Source: Pseudochryseolinea flava
GTDB taxonomy: Bacteria > Bacteroidota > Bacteroidia > Cytophagales > Cyclobacteriaceae
Direction: 5' to 3'
Assembly (NCBI RefSeq): GCF_003286915.1
Contig: NZ_QMFY01000007.1
Span: forward strand, 124,001-188,000
DNA: 64,000 nt
Position numbers and translations under genes: made by a program. Positions 37,371-46,076 of this stretch are shown one piece after another. The notes beneath the pieces were generated by a model. That model saw nothing but the letters and a program-made list of their open reading frames with translations. It had not been told where the DNA came from and ran no database searches. Within the stretch, counting starts at the first letter, position 1; each line of letters begins with the position of its first letter.

Positions 37371-38915
37371 ATGCATAGTGATGCTCGAAAATTAGAAGAC
37401 AACACCACAATAGAAGGCGATGTGTGCATTATTGGTGCCGGCGCCGCGGGAATCAGCTTTGCCATGCAATGGATCGGTAAACCTTTTCGTGTCATACTTC
37501 TTGAGGGCGGTGGATTTGAGCCCGAAAACGAGATGCAAGATCTGTTTAAGGGAAGCTCAACAGGCCAACGATACTATCCGCTACAATCCTCGCGGCTCCA
37601 CTATTTCGGCGGCACGACGGGACACTGGGCGGGGTTCTGTTCCGATTTCGACCCTGTAGACTTTAAAACAAGAAGTTGGGTTCCTCATAGCGGTTGGCCA
37701 ATTGATAGGTCTACGCTCGATCCATATTACGAAAGAGCACACACCATTCTTGAGCTCGGACCTTACCGATACGATTTACCCTACTGGCAAGCGCAAGATC
37801 AAACGAAGAAACCTCTTCCTTTTGATGACACTGTGCTTTGGAACAAAGTATGGCAGTTTAGCCCTCCAACGCGTTTTTCTACGCGGTACAGAGACACTAT
37901 TGTTAACGCACCTAACATTCACCTTTACACCTACACAAACGCGACAGAATTAACGCTGCACGATGACGATCGATCCATTAAAGAAGTTGTTGTAAAAAAT
38001 TTAGCAGGTAAATCGCACGTGGTACGCGCACGTTATTATGTTCTAGCTTGCTGCGCGATACAAAATGCACGACTACTGTTAGCAAGTAATGAACGCGCCG
38101 CGAACGGTATAGGAAACGACCACGATCAAGTTGGAAGGAATTTCATGGAACACCTTGAGGTTAATTCCGGCGAATTACTACTCAAAGAAGCGATGTCACT
38201 GCCACTCTATATGTGGGATCCCTTCGTGACACGCATGCGCGCAGAGGTGGCTTTTAGAGAGCGCGTTCAACAAGCGCATCAATTGTTAAATGGGACAATA
38301 TCGTTAAGTCCCTATACTGGTAAGGATCCAGAGGCTTACATCGATACGTTTTCCGATGATGCCGTAGAGCAAGTGAAACGTTGGGATGAATATGAAAAGC
38401 AACCAAAGAAAAAGAGAACGCCAAAGGCAGGCTTCTATAAACGCTTTAATCTATTCACCAGAATCGAGCAATCTCCGAATCCCAATTCGCGCATCACTTT
38501 AGCACATGAACGGGATGCACTGGGAATGCCACGAGCATCACTGCATTGGGCGCTACAACCAATAGAAAAAAGGAGCATTCGTACGATGTATCATCTCTTC
38601 GGACAACAAGTTGGCTTATCAAACATTGGTCGTGTGCGCGTGATGGAATGGCTGCGGGATACAGATGATAATCATTGGCCTTCAATTGTTGGTGGAGGTT
38701 GGCATCATATGGGAACTACACGGATGCATGACGATCCTAAGCAAGGTGCTGTTGATGTCAATTGCAAAATACATGGATTAGAAAATGCTTTTGTTGCTGG
38801 TTCATCGTGCTTTACGACAGCCGCCGCCGTCAATCCCACGCTTACCTTAATTTCACTGACACTACGTTTATCAGATCATATTGAGAAGATCATAACAGAT
38901 AAACCAGTGATGTAG
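37371..38915 (+). CDS. GMC-family FAD-dependent oxidoreductase
   Basis: A 514-aa flavoprotein dehydrogenase acting on alcohols or sugars. The start at 37371 is chosen over 37338 because the latter overlaps the upstream gene. The ADP-binding motif GAGAAG is at residues 22-27 (VCIIGAGAAGISF), followed by LEGGG and the GTTGHWAGFCSDF segment. The C-terminal catalytic region has the His pair H445-H446 (GGGWHHMGTTRM) and N488 in the NPTLT strand. No export signal is seen, so export with the Tat-signal partner is likely. The substrate and electron acceptor are unknown. It is convergent with the lipoprotein gene 7 bp downstream. Confidence 0.92.
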   Translation: MHSDARKLEDNTTIEGDVCIIGAGAAGISFAMQWIGKPFRVILLEGGGFEPENEMQDLFKGSSTGQRYYPLQSSRLHYFGGTTGHWAGFCSDFDPVDFKTRSWVPHSGWPIDRSTLDPYYERAHTILELGPYRYDLPYWQAQDQTKKPLPFDDTVLWNKVWQFSPPTRFSTRYRDTIVNAPNIHLYTYTNATELTLHDDDRSIKEVVVKNLAGKSHVVRARYYVLACCAIQNARLLLASNERAANGIGNDHDQVGRNFMEHLEVNSGELLLKEAMSLPLYMWDPFVTRMRAEVAFRERVQQAHQLLNGTISLSPYTGKDPEAYIDTFSDDAVEQVKRWDEYEKQPKKKRTPKAGFYKRFNLFTRIEQSPNPNSRITLAHERDALGMPRASLHWALQPIEKRSIRTMYHLFGQQVGLSNIGRVRVMEWLRDTDDNHWPSIVGGGWHHMGTTRMHDDPKQGAVDVNCKIHGLENAFVAGSSCFTTAAAVNPTLTLISLTLRLSDHIEKIITDKPVM

Positions 38916-38922
38916 CAACGGC

Positions 38923-39843
38923 TTACTGCCAGTTCAACATCACATCGTCACCATTCGCGCGCAAGTATTTTCCCGTGGCTAGTGTAATCTCCGCCTTACC
39001 GTTGCAAGCGCTATGGAAATCAAGTAGGATAGTGCCAAGATCAAGGACGGAGCCAGCTTTAAAATTCTGAACAAAAGCACTTCCACTGATAGGGTTCGAT
39101 TGACACTCGTTGTAGTTGAATTTCGTTTTGATCATGGCATGATAAAGCACGCCGCCACTTTTACTGTTAACCGTTGCAATTTGTCCACCGCCATTTACAG
39201 TAACATCATCATCATAAAAATTTATCGGCGAGTCACGCTGATCCACACTGATATGCCAAACGTTTTGAGTGACAGCGACGAACACATCATCCGACTGTTC
39301 TTCTTCCAGTCGCTCAAGTTCAAGATCAAATTTTCCTTTTGATAAATTGATACTTAGTAGCGTATCAGAGCCTTCGCCTATCACGATATCTTGCTCTGCA
39401 AAAAGGGTGATAATTCTATCATTTTCTTCATCGTAGAAAAATGGCACCGTATGAATCCCATACAACTTATACTGCGCGGACAGGATATCGATATCACCAA
39501 AAATAATAGACATTACACCACCTTGATTTCCGTTCCAAAGCGCCGCGATAGCAATATCACCTACAGCATTGTTGAAGGGCATTGGATGTGAAGCGTTAGC
39601 CGACACATAAATAACCCCCGCACCAGCGTAGCCTTCTCGGGTATCGGCATCAAAACTTATGTATGATGGAAGTTCGTAGCCTTTAAACGCCGCATTCGCA
39701 ATTGACGCACAATATGCAATTGCAGCTGATGACTTAAAGCCGTGTTCCAATGGTTCGAGCTCTGGTGATTGCTTTAAATCTTCCACCACACCACATGACA
39801 CCGCAATCAGTAACAAAAACGCATATCCAATAGGTCGTTTCAT
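38923..39843 (-). CDS. Putative lipoprotein of unknown function (306 aa)
   Basis: Not recognised. A lipoprotein signal is clear: a hydrophobic stretch then AVSC with lipidation Cys17, so it is probably anchored in a membrane. The mature part is acidic, rich in beta-type segments, and has Cys residues near the end (NECQSN, SACNGK) that could pair. Two segments (around residues 90-180 and 190-300) look like separate beta-rich domains. A secreted-protein gene lies upstream on the same strand, behind its own terminator (39903-39949), so this gene probably has its own promoter. Confidence 0.75.
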   Translation of the reverse strand: MKRPIGYAFLLLIAVSCGVVEDLKQSPELEPLEHGFKSSAAIAYCASIANAAFKGYELPSYISFDADTREGYAGAGVIYVSANASHPMPFNNAVGDIAIAALWNGNQGGVMSIIFGDIDILSAQYKLYGIHTVPFFYDEENDRIITLFAEQDIVIGEGSDTLLSINLSKGKFDLELERLEEEQSDDVFVAVTQNVWHISVDQRDSPINFYDDDVTVNGGGQIATVNSKSGGVLYHAMIKTKFNYNECQSNPISGSAFVQNFKAGSVLDLGTILLDFHSACNGKAEITLATGKYLRANGDDVMLNWQ

Positions 39844-39902
39844 AACATGAATTTACCGATAATTCATGTATTTATTCCTGATTAAGCCAATCTGTAACCT
39901 TT

Positions 39903-39949
39903 AAAAAACTGCCGAATCAAGTGATCTTTCATGCACCAGATTCGGCAGT
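39903..39949 (-). terminator. Intrinsic terminator of the secreted 167-aa protein gene
   Basis: Read on the minus strand, an 11-bp perfect stem ACTGCCGAATC / GATTCGGCAGT (39939-39949 with 39908-39918) with a 20-nt loop is followed by six Ts (39903-39908 as As). It lies 20 bp after the stop of the gene at 39969-40472. Confidence 0.85.
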
Positions 39950-39968
39950 ATATAAGAGCTAGTTCTTG

Positions 39969-40472
39969 CTACTTCAACTCAATGAATTGACTTACTTTAA
40001 ATTCGCCGCGAATCCACATTGCTCGATCAATGCACAGGCTATAGGAACGCTCTCCCGCGGTGAATACAATCGTAAGCTTCGCTGCGTCAATCGACTTCGT
40101 TGGCTCGGCATCGAGCGATGCTTGTACAAATTTAATCGACTTCCAATCGATACCTGCGACTTTTCCATTCATGATCACATCTTGAAATGATTCGAACGTA
40201 GCGCGATCAAGTTCATCAAAATGGTCAGCGAAATCTTTCTTTGCTGCATCCAGATTGCTTCCGTACCAAGTGCTGTTCAAGCCCATGATCGTATGAAAAT
40301 CAACCAGGTTAGGAAAAAGTGCCACATACGCTGCCGCTGATTCATGTTTAAAAGCATCAATCACTTGCAACGCAGTTTTCTCAGCGGCAAATTTTGTATC
40401 ACGGTTCCGCGATGTTGTAAATGACGATAGCAGTAAAGCCGATGTTGCCAGGACAATAAGTGAAGTTTTCAT
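39969..40472 (-). CDS. Secreted protein of unknown function (167 aa)
   Basis: Not recognised with confidence. It has an N-terminal signal peptide (MKTSLIVLATSALLLSS), then a region whose pattern (AALQVIDAF-like helix, then YVALFPNLVDFHTIMG) recalls small cone-shaped NTF2/SnoaL-type folds, followed by beta strands (KSIKFVQASLD; AKLTIVFTAG; SYSLCIDRAMWI). It is transcribed alone on the minus strand, with its own terminator downstream and a divergent gene 148 bp upstream. Confidence 0.75.
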   Translation of the reverse strand: MKTSLIVLATSALLLSSFTTSRNRDTKFAAEKTALQVIDAFKHESAAAYVALFPNLVDFHTIMGLNSTWYGSNLDAAKKDFADHFDELDRATFESFQDVIMNGKVAGIDWKSIKFVQASLDAEPTKSIDAAKLTIVFTAGERSYSLCIDRAMWIRGEFKVSQFIELK

Positions 40473-40620
40473 TTTCGGATTCTTATTTTATACCGACCTT
40501 TTACGGTACCCACCAGGAGGAAAGCCTACGCTAAACGGAGCATGGCGTACGTAAAACACAAAACCACATTATCGTGGTGGTGTGACTTTAATTTTTACAT
40601 CGATGTGATTATCTTTTATC

Positions 40621-41499
40621 ATGAAAATACTTCTCACCACGATCGCCACTATACTTTCAACAGTGACTTTGGCCCAGCAAGTTGCAGATACGCTGTTTAA
40701 GCCAGTGCTGAGTAAACCAATGTACAGCAAGGGAAATGGTCCATCAGTTTATATTGATGAAGCACACAACAATTTCCACACGCGTGACGGAAGGTATAAA
40801 CCTTTCACGTATGTGCTTGAGGCCGATGGGTATGTTGTCGATAAAAACACAAAGCCGTTTAGTTCGGAGTCGTTTGCAAAAGGTGGGATACTCGTAATCG
40901 CTAATGCGCTGCATGAATCGAATACTACTCGTTGGACATTGCCCACGCCATCCGCGTTTACAGACGAGGAGATTACTACAATCAATCGTTGGGTAAAAGA
41001 GGGCGGATCACTTTTCTTGATTGCTGATCACATGCCTTTCCCAGGTGCCGCTGAAAAATTAGCGGCGTCATTCGGATTCAAATTTGTAAATGGTTTTGCA
41101 GTCGGGAACGACATTTTCAAAGTAGGAGCGGGATTACATCGAAACATCATCACTGCCGGGCGTGAGTCATCAGAAGCGCTTGAATCAGTCAAAACATTTA
41201 CGGGTTCAGCATTTGAAATTCCAAACGGCGCCGTACCGATACTTTCGCTGAATGAAAATTACAAAATTAAGAGTCCCGAAACCGCCTGGGAGTTTAACAA
41301 GCGCACGATCGTGACCTCTGGCAAAGACCTGCATCAGGGCGCGTATCTTGAATACGGACAAGGGAAAGTGATTGTGTTTGGTGAAGCTGCGATGTTTACG
41401 GCGCAGCTTCAAGGAAAGAACAAGATGGGGATGAATTCAAAAGATGCTTCACAGAACCTGCAGCTACTTTTAAACATTCTGCATTGGCTCAGTATGTGA
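40621..41499 (+). CDS. Secreted DUF4350/GATase-fold-like protein
   Basis: A 292-aa exported protein. The signal peptide ends at LAQ (residue ~19). The mature part looks like the flavodoxin/glutamine-amidotransferase-type fold of DUF4350 proteins: VYIDEAHNNFHT, GGILVIANALHE, WVKEGGSLFLIADHMPF and the late GKVIVFGEAAMF strand. No catalytic Cys-His-Glu triad was identified, so a binding rather than enzymatic role is possible. The function is unknown. Its stop codon is directly adjacent to that of the convergent downstream gene. Confidence 0.75.
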   Translation: MKILLTTIATILSTVTLAQQVADTLFKPVLSKPMYSKGNGPSVYIDEAHNNFHTRDGRYKPFTYVLEADGYVVDKNTKPFSSESFAKGGILVIANALHESNTTRWTLPTPSAFTDEEITTINRWVKEGGSLFLIADHMPFPGAAEKLAASFGFKFVNGFAVGNDIFKVGAGLHRNIITAGRESSEALESVKTFTGSAFEIPNGAVPILSLNENYKIKSPETAWEFNKRTIVTSGKDLHQGAYLEYGQGKVIVFGEAAMFTAQLQGKNKMGMNSKDASQNLQLLLNILHWLSM

Positions 41500-42120
41500 C
41501 TAATCAACTAGGTCTATTTCGTCCACTGTTTTTTCAACTACACGCCCATCGCTAAAAGTCACCTGAACTTTGAATTGGTTGCTAGTATTTGACTCGGGCG
41601 CAGTCGCCAAGTATAAATCCACATCTTCATTAAGTTGATCGACGAGGTAAATTGTTTTGTTGCCAAACTGATCTAAAAACTTTGTAAGTGTCATTGCGTT
41701 AGCGCCGTTGCCAACACGAAAATAATTCGACACATCGCTGCCTGCAGAATGTGTGTCATCAAAGTCGTTTACCGTAAATACCTTAATTGATGCGATGGAC
41801 TCAATACCAACATACTCGTTAGGTGGGCAATCTGTTGCGTACAAGGGAGAAAATACCGAAAATTTGACTGGTCCCGTAATGCGGGCAACCATCTCACGCT
41901 GTATCGCCAATCGGATTCCATAAGCATGTTTACTAACGTCACCTTCCAGCACAACACTTGGCTGCGTTCCACTGTAGTCGAGGTTTTTAACCTCAAGCAA
42001 CTTATGTGTGTATTGATATGTGTTTCCGAAATCGCCATCACAGTCTCCAGTAGAACAAGCGATGAGAACTTCAAACATGTAGGGAAGAAGGAGGAGTAAG
42101 AGGATCTTTTTAAACTTCAT
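41500..42120 (-). CDS. Putative lipoprotein, DUF5034-like, paralogue A
   Basis: A 206-aa probable lipoprotein with a Leu-rich signal and lipidation Cys22 (VLIAC). The mature part matches the product of the gene at 42974-43579 over its whole length: an early Tyr-Gln-Tyr, then NLDYSG, YGIRLAI, a YATDC-type Cys, a SIASIKV strand, GSDVSNYF and a C-terminal VTFSDGR strand. The pattern recalls DUF5034 lipoproteins of Bacteroidota; function unknown. It lies 59 bp downstream of a putative outer-membrane protein gene on the same strand, and all three genes are probably one operon. Confidence 0.8.
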   Translation of the reverse strand: MKFKKILLLLLLPYMFEVLIACSTGDCDGDFGNTYQYTHKLLEVKNLDYSGTQPSVVLEGDVSKHAYGIRLAIQREMVARITGPVKFSVFSPLYATDCPPNEYVGIESIASIKVFTVNDFDDTHSAGSDVSNYFRVGNGANAMTLTKFLDQFGNKTIYLVDQLNEDVDLYLATAPESNTSNQFKVQVTFSDGRVVEKTVDEIDLVD

Positions 42121-42179
42121 AACCGGTTTTTAAAGAATAGACGGAGCAGGTGTGCTGAATGTTGGAAACAAATAATAAA

Positions 42180-42977
42180 TTATTCACTCCTAAATTCCTT
42201 AAATTTCTGCAGCACAATAATCACGCCTGCAGCTGCATTGATACTGACGATACTTCTTTTATAATCTACCGTACGTGAACTCATCTCACCATTACTCGCT
42301 TGTCGTACATCTTCGTTTATTGTTAAGTTAGGACGGAAATAACTTCCAGACAAGTCGACATTTAGATACAAACGCGGCCGTAACTTATAACCAGTCGAGA
42401 TCCCCGCGAGGACGGTGAAGGAATTCGTGGCTACATTGCTTCGTTTGTATGACACCGTATAAAATTCATGGGAGTCCTTTTCTTTCAGTACAACCGATGC
42501 GTTCTGGATGTCGAAAGTCGAGACACCTACGGAAAGTCTTGGATTTAAAAACCATCGAGTTGTTTCATATCTATAAACTCCACCGAGCATAACTCTTGCG
42601 ACGCTTTTCATATTAGCATACCAGACCTCGCCCCCCGAACCTGCGACAAAAAAACGATCAACTCCAAATTGTTCTCGTACCTGTTCTTGGAATTTCGGCG
42701 CGTTGATATTGACTTTGTCAACGAACGCAATTTGAGCATCGAATTGAATACCGAAACGTCGATTAAAATACAGTGAGCCGGATAGCGCTTGCCAGTAGAA
42801 GTTCAAATCTTTGTAACCAATTAGCGCATCTGAAGCATCACCCTTAAACAGTTTCTTAATAGGAATTATTGCACCCACCGCTGGATTAATAGTGATCTTC
42901 GATTGATAATTATGATCTTGGGCAAACATTATCGAAGTGCACGACAGGAGCATGAGTATGAAAGTAATCGTCTTCAT
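42180..42977 (-). CDS. Putative outer-membrane beta-barrel protein (265 aa)
   Basis: A 265-aa exported protein with a signal peptide ending at FAQ (residue ~20). The mature part shows alternating hydrophobic and aromatic strands typical of small outer-membrane barrels (SGSLYFNRRFGIQFDAQIAF; RWFLNPRLSVGVSTF; YLNVDLSGSYF read in parts), but the last residue is not aromatic, so this is tentative. Its start overlaps the stop of the upstream lipoprotein gene (ATGA), showing translational coupling. It is sandwiched between two paralogous lipoproteins, suggesting a surface complex. Confidence 0.75.
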   Translation of the reverse strand: MKTITFILMLLSCTSIMFAQDHNYQSKITINPAVGAIIPIKKLFKGDASDALIGYKDLNFYWQALSGSLYFNRRFGIQFDAQIAFVDKVNINAPKFQEQVREQFGVDRFFVAGSGGEVWYANMKSVARVMLGGVYRYETTRWFLNPRLSVGVSTFDIQNASVVLKEKDSHEFYTVSYKRSNVATNSFTVLAGISTGYKLRPRLYLNVDLSGSYFRPNLTINEDVRQASNGEMSSRTVDYKRSIVSINAAAGVIIVLQKFKEFRSE

Positions 42978-43579
42978 TCGACAAGTTCGATTTCGTTCGT
43001 AGTTCCTTCAAAATTACGACCATCGCTTATCGTGACTTCTAGTTTAAACTGATACGTACCTGGTTCAGGCTGCGTCATCAGTAAAAGATTGATTTCATGG
43101 GCTTGAATCGGCCCATTTAAATTGAGCGTTTGGTGTCCATACATGTTCACATAATCGTCGAGTGCTGTAAACGCACCTGTTAATCCGACTTTGAAATAGT
43201 CCGACACATCGCTACCTGCTCCATGCTCTTCATCAAAATTTACCAACGAAACGACTTTGATTGACGTAATCGAATCTTTTGCAATGTATTCATTCTCAAT
43301 GCAATCACTCGCATAAAGTTTCGTAGAAAAAGACAAGCCTGGTTCGTGCAGTATGGCGGCAATCGCATCGCGGCTAATGGATAATCGAATGCCGTAAGCA
43401 CTCCTTTTCACTTCACCTGAGGTGACGACGGCTTTGGCACCGCTGTTATCGAGGTTGGCTACTTGAAGATCTTTGTGAACATATTGATATGTTTCAACGT
43501 CGCATCCCATGGAACAGGAACTGGCTACGTCGAGCAGGAACGGCACTGCTAAGACAAGAAGGACTTTCCTAAATTTCAT
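42974..43579 (-). CDS. Putative lipoprotein, DUF5034-like, paralogue B
   Basis: A 201-aa probable lipoprotein. An upstream in-frame ATG (43639) exists, but the start at 43579 puts the signal peptide MKFRKVLLVLAVPFLL at the N-terminus, like its paralogue. The lipidation Cys is the first of ASSC. It shares NLDNSG, YGIRLSI, LYASDC, SITSIKV, GSDVSDYF and TISDGR with paralogue A. First gene of the probable three-gene operon; its stop overlaps the next start by 4 bp. Function unknown. Confidence 0.8.
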   Translation of the reverse strand: MKFRKVLLVLAVPFLLDVASSCSMGCDVETYQYVHKDLQVANLDNSGAKAVVTSGEVKRSAYGIRLSISRDAIAAILHEPGLSFSTKLYASDCIENEYIAKDSITSIKVVSLVNFDEEHGAGSDVSDYFKVGLTGAFTALDDYVNMYGHQTLNLNGPIQAHEINLLLMTQPEPGTYQFKLEVTISDGRNFEGTTNEIELVE

Positions 43580-43726
43580 AATCGGGGTCGGTTTATTTAA
43601 ACTTGACACCTGCAAAGGCGCAAACGTTGGAATGACCAAAAATATATAAATACTAAAACGACTGCCTTTGAATGGAAAAGTGAATCGGTTTAACTATTCC
43701 GCAAAATTCCCGCGTCCGAATAAAAC

Positions 43727-43763
43727 ACAAAAAAAGTCATCGCTGTTTCAGACAACGATGACT
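43727..43763 (-). terminator. Intrinsic terminator of the gnd-zwf-pgl operon
   Basis: On the minus strand the stem AGTCATCG / CGATGACT (43756-43763 with 43735-43742; the inner part can pair further with a bulge) is followed by a run of Ts (the A run just below 43736). It lies 22 bp beyond the pgl stop. Confidence 0.85.
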
Positions 43764-43784
43764 CTATTTTCAGACTACTTTGCA

Positions 43785-44507
43785 CTATTGAATATTCTTC
43801 GCTGCAGGTTCATCCATATACCATTCCAATTTCCCGGCAATCGGTTTGATTAGCTGTGCTGGGTATTGTGTGATATTGACCGCACCTTTTAACACTTGCT
43901 CAACTGCCGGAGCTTTACCTGCGCCAAACAATAAGAAAGCAATATGATGTGCTTGATTAATCAGCGGTGCTGTTAATGTGATACGATTCATTTTTACCTT
44001 CTCGATGTACAGGCTTTTTACCAACGCCTGCTGCTCTTGAAGAACTGAAGTACCAGGGAAGAGTGACGCGGTATGTGCATCGTCACCCAAGCCAAGAATT
44101 ATCAAGTCAAACTTTACGGGCGCGGTACCGAAATATTCTTTGATTGCTGTTTCATACGCAGACGCACTAGCTTCTGGTGACAGCGTTGTGTCCATGATGA
44201 AAACTTGGTTCGCCGGAATTTTCAGTGGATCAAATAGCGTCTGTTTCGCCATTAAGTAGTTACTATCCGGATGATCCGCTGGAACATAGCGTTCGTCGCC
44301 AAAGAAGAAAAACACTTTGGACCATTCAATCTTATTTCGATAATCGTCGCTCGTGAGCAATTCATGAAGGCGCTTGGGAGAACTTCCACCTGAAAGCACC
44401 AATGAAAATCTTCCATGCTTTGCAATTGATTCTTGCGCACGTGTAACAACCAAATCGGCAGACGCAGCAACGAGACTGTCGACATCTTTGAAAATATGAA
44501 TGCTCAT
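43785..44507 (-). CDS. pgl: 6-phosphogluconolactonase
   Basis: A 240-aa cytoplasmic enzyme hydrolysing 6-phosphogluconolactone to 6-phosphogluconate, step two of the oxidative pentose-phosphate pathway. Motifs of the DevB/Pgl (SugarP isomerase-like) family are all present: VLSGGSSPKRLH near residue 40, FFGDERYVP near 70 and LGLGDDAHTASLFPG near 140. The start overlaps the zwf stop by one base (TAATG), so it is translationally coupled to zwf as last gene of gnd-zwf-pgl. A terminator follows. Confidence 0.96.
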   Translation of the reverse strand: MSIHIFKDVDSLVAASADLVVTRAQESIAKHGRFSLVLSGGSSPKRLHELLTSDDYRNKIEWSKVFFFFGDERYVPADHPDSNYLMAKQTLFDPLKIPANQVFIMDTTLSPEASASAYETAIKEYFGTAPVKFDLIILGLGDDAHTASLFPGTSVLQEQQALVKSLYIEKVKMNRITLTAPLINQAHHIAFLLFGAGKAPAVEQVLKGAVNITQYPAQLIKPIAGKLEWYMDEPAAKNIQ

Positions 44508-46030
44508 TAGTGTTTCGGCTTGCTAGTTTGAGGAAGTGTAAACCAATGAAATCCATCTCTGGCGAGAAGCGCATCCGCAGATTCTGGTCCCCATGAATCC
44601 GCTGAGTAATTCGGGAAGCTTGTTGATTTTTTCGTTGCCCATGCATTGATGATTGGCATCAACAATTCCCAGGCTGCTTCAACTTGATCACCGCGCATGA
44701 AATGTGTTTGATCTCCGAGCATCGTGTCGAGTAGGAGTGTCTCATAAGCTTCCGGCGTCTCGGTGGTGTACGTTCCCTTGTAATCAAAGATCATATCCAC
44801 TGGGTTCAATATCATATCGAGTCCTGGGCGCTTTGCTTGCATCTTCAAACGAATACTCATCTCTGGCTGAATACTAATGATGAGTTTGTTCTGTTGCCAT
44901 CCTTCGCTCGACCCAGTCGGGAATATTTGGTGAGGAACATCTTTAAATTGAATGGTAATTACCGAAGAGGATTGGTGCATTCTCTTTCCTGTTCTCAAAT
45001 AGAATGGAACACCATGCCATCTCCAATTATCGATGAAGAACTTGATGGCCGCAAAGGTTTCTGTATTTGATTCTTTCTTCACACCTTTTTCTTCACGATA
45101 ACCAGGTACTTCTTGTCCTTGCATCCAGCCCTTGCTGTATTGTCCACGCACGGCATTCTTTTGAACATCTTCAGGCGAAAATTTCCGCATCGAATTCAAC
45201 ACATCTACTTTACGGTTGCGAACGTCATCTGCACCGAAGTTTACCGGCGCTTCCATCGCCACAAGACACAACAATTGGAGAATGTGATTCTGAACCATGT
45301 CGCGCAATGCTCCCGAGTCGTCATAATAACCACCGCGGTCACCAACGCCGAGTTGCTCGGTAACAGAAATTTGTACGTGCTCAATATAGTTTCGATTCCA
45401 GATTGGCTCGAGTATAGAATTCGCAAAACGGAACGCGAGGATGTTCTGAACAGTCTCTTTTCCGAGATAGTGATCGATACGGTAAATCTGTTTCTCTGTG
45501 AAGATGCCGCTTAATAATTTGTTAAGTTCTTTCGCTGACTCCAAGTCATGTCCGAATGGCTTTTCAAACACAATCCTGGATTTGGTTGGATTCGCTGTCA
45601 ACTTATAGGCCGCCAAATTCTCAGCAATCGTTGCAAAGAAACGAGGTGCTACCGCAAGATAGAATATTACATTGGGTTCAGTTCCTGCAACCTGTGCAAA
45701 TGACTGAACACGTTCGTACATCTCCTTGTAGGTTTTGGGATCCTGAACGTCTGAAACATGGAAATGGATGTGCTGAGAGAAGGAATCCCACTGCTTCGCT
45801 TCGCCGCTTCTGGAAAATTTATTCACATCCGTTAAAAGCTCACCACGAAATTTTTCGTCCGTAAACTGGGTGCGTCCCATTGCTACGATCTGAAAGTTCT
45901 CCGGCATCCAGCCTTCAAGAAACAAATTGTAAAGGGCAGGGATTAATTTTCTCGATGTGAGATCACCTGTTCCTCCAAAAATAAAAAATATGGTGGGACC
46001 TGATTGGGTTAGGTCTTTCGTTGTGGTCAT
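44507..46030 (-). CDS. zwf: Glucose-6-phosphate 1-dehydrogenase
   Basis: A 507-aa enzyme oxidising glucose-6-phosphate to 6-phosphogluconolactone with NAD(P)+. The cofactor motif GGTGDL is at 19-24, EKPFG at 156-160, and the active-site signature RIDHYLGKE at 184-192 contains the substrate-binding and catalytic His/Lys residues. Length is typical. It lies 46 bp after gnd and overlaps pgl by one base. Confidence 0.97.
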   Translation of the reverse strand: MTTTKDLTQSGPTIFFIFGGTGDLTSRKLIPALYNLFLEGWMPENFQIVAMGRTQFTDEKFRGELLTDVNKFSRSGEAKQWDSFSQHIHFHVSDVQDPKTYKEMYERVQSFAQVAGTEPNVIFYLAVAPRFFATIAENLAAYKLTANPTKSRIVFEKPFGHDLESAKELNKLLSGIFTEKQIYRIDHYLGKETVQNILAFRFANSILEPIWNRNYIEHVQISVTEQLGVGDRGGYYDDSGALRDMVQNHILQLLCLVAMEAPVNFGADDVRNRKVDVLNSMRKFSPEDVQKNAVRGQYSKGWMQGQEVPGYREEKGVKKESNTETFAAIKFFIDNWRWHGVPFYLRTGKRMHQSSSVITIQFKDVPHQIFPTGSSEGWQQNKLIISIQPEMSIRLKMQAKRPGLDMILNPVDMIFDYKGTYTTETPEAYETLLLDTMLGDQTHFMRGDQVEAAWELLMPIINAWATKKSTSFPNYSADSWGPESADALLARDGFHWFTLPQTSKPKH

Positions 46031-46076
46031 CGTTAAACGCGATTTAGTATTTGGTAGTTATTTGGTTTGGTCTACG

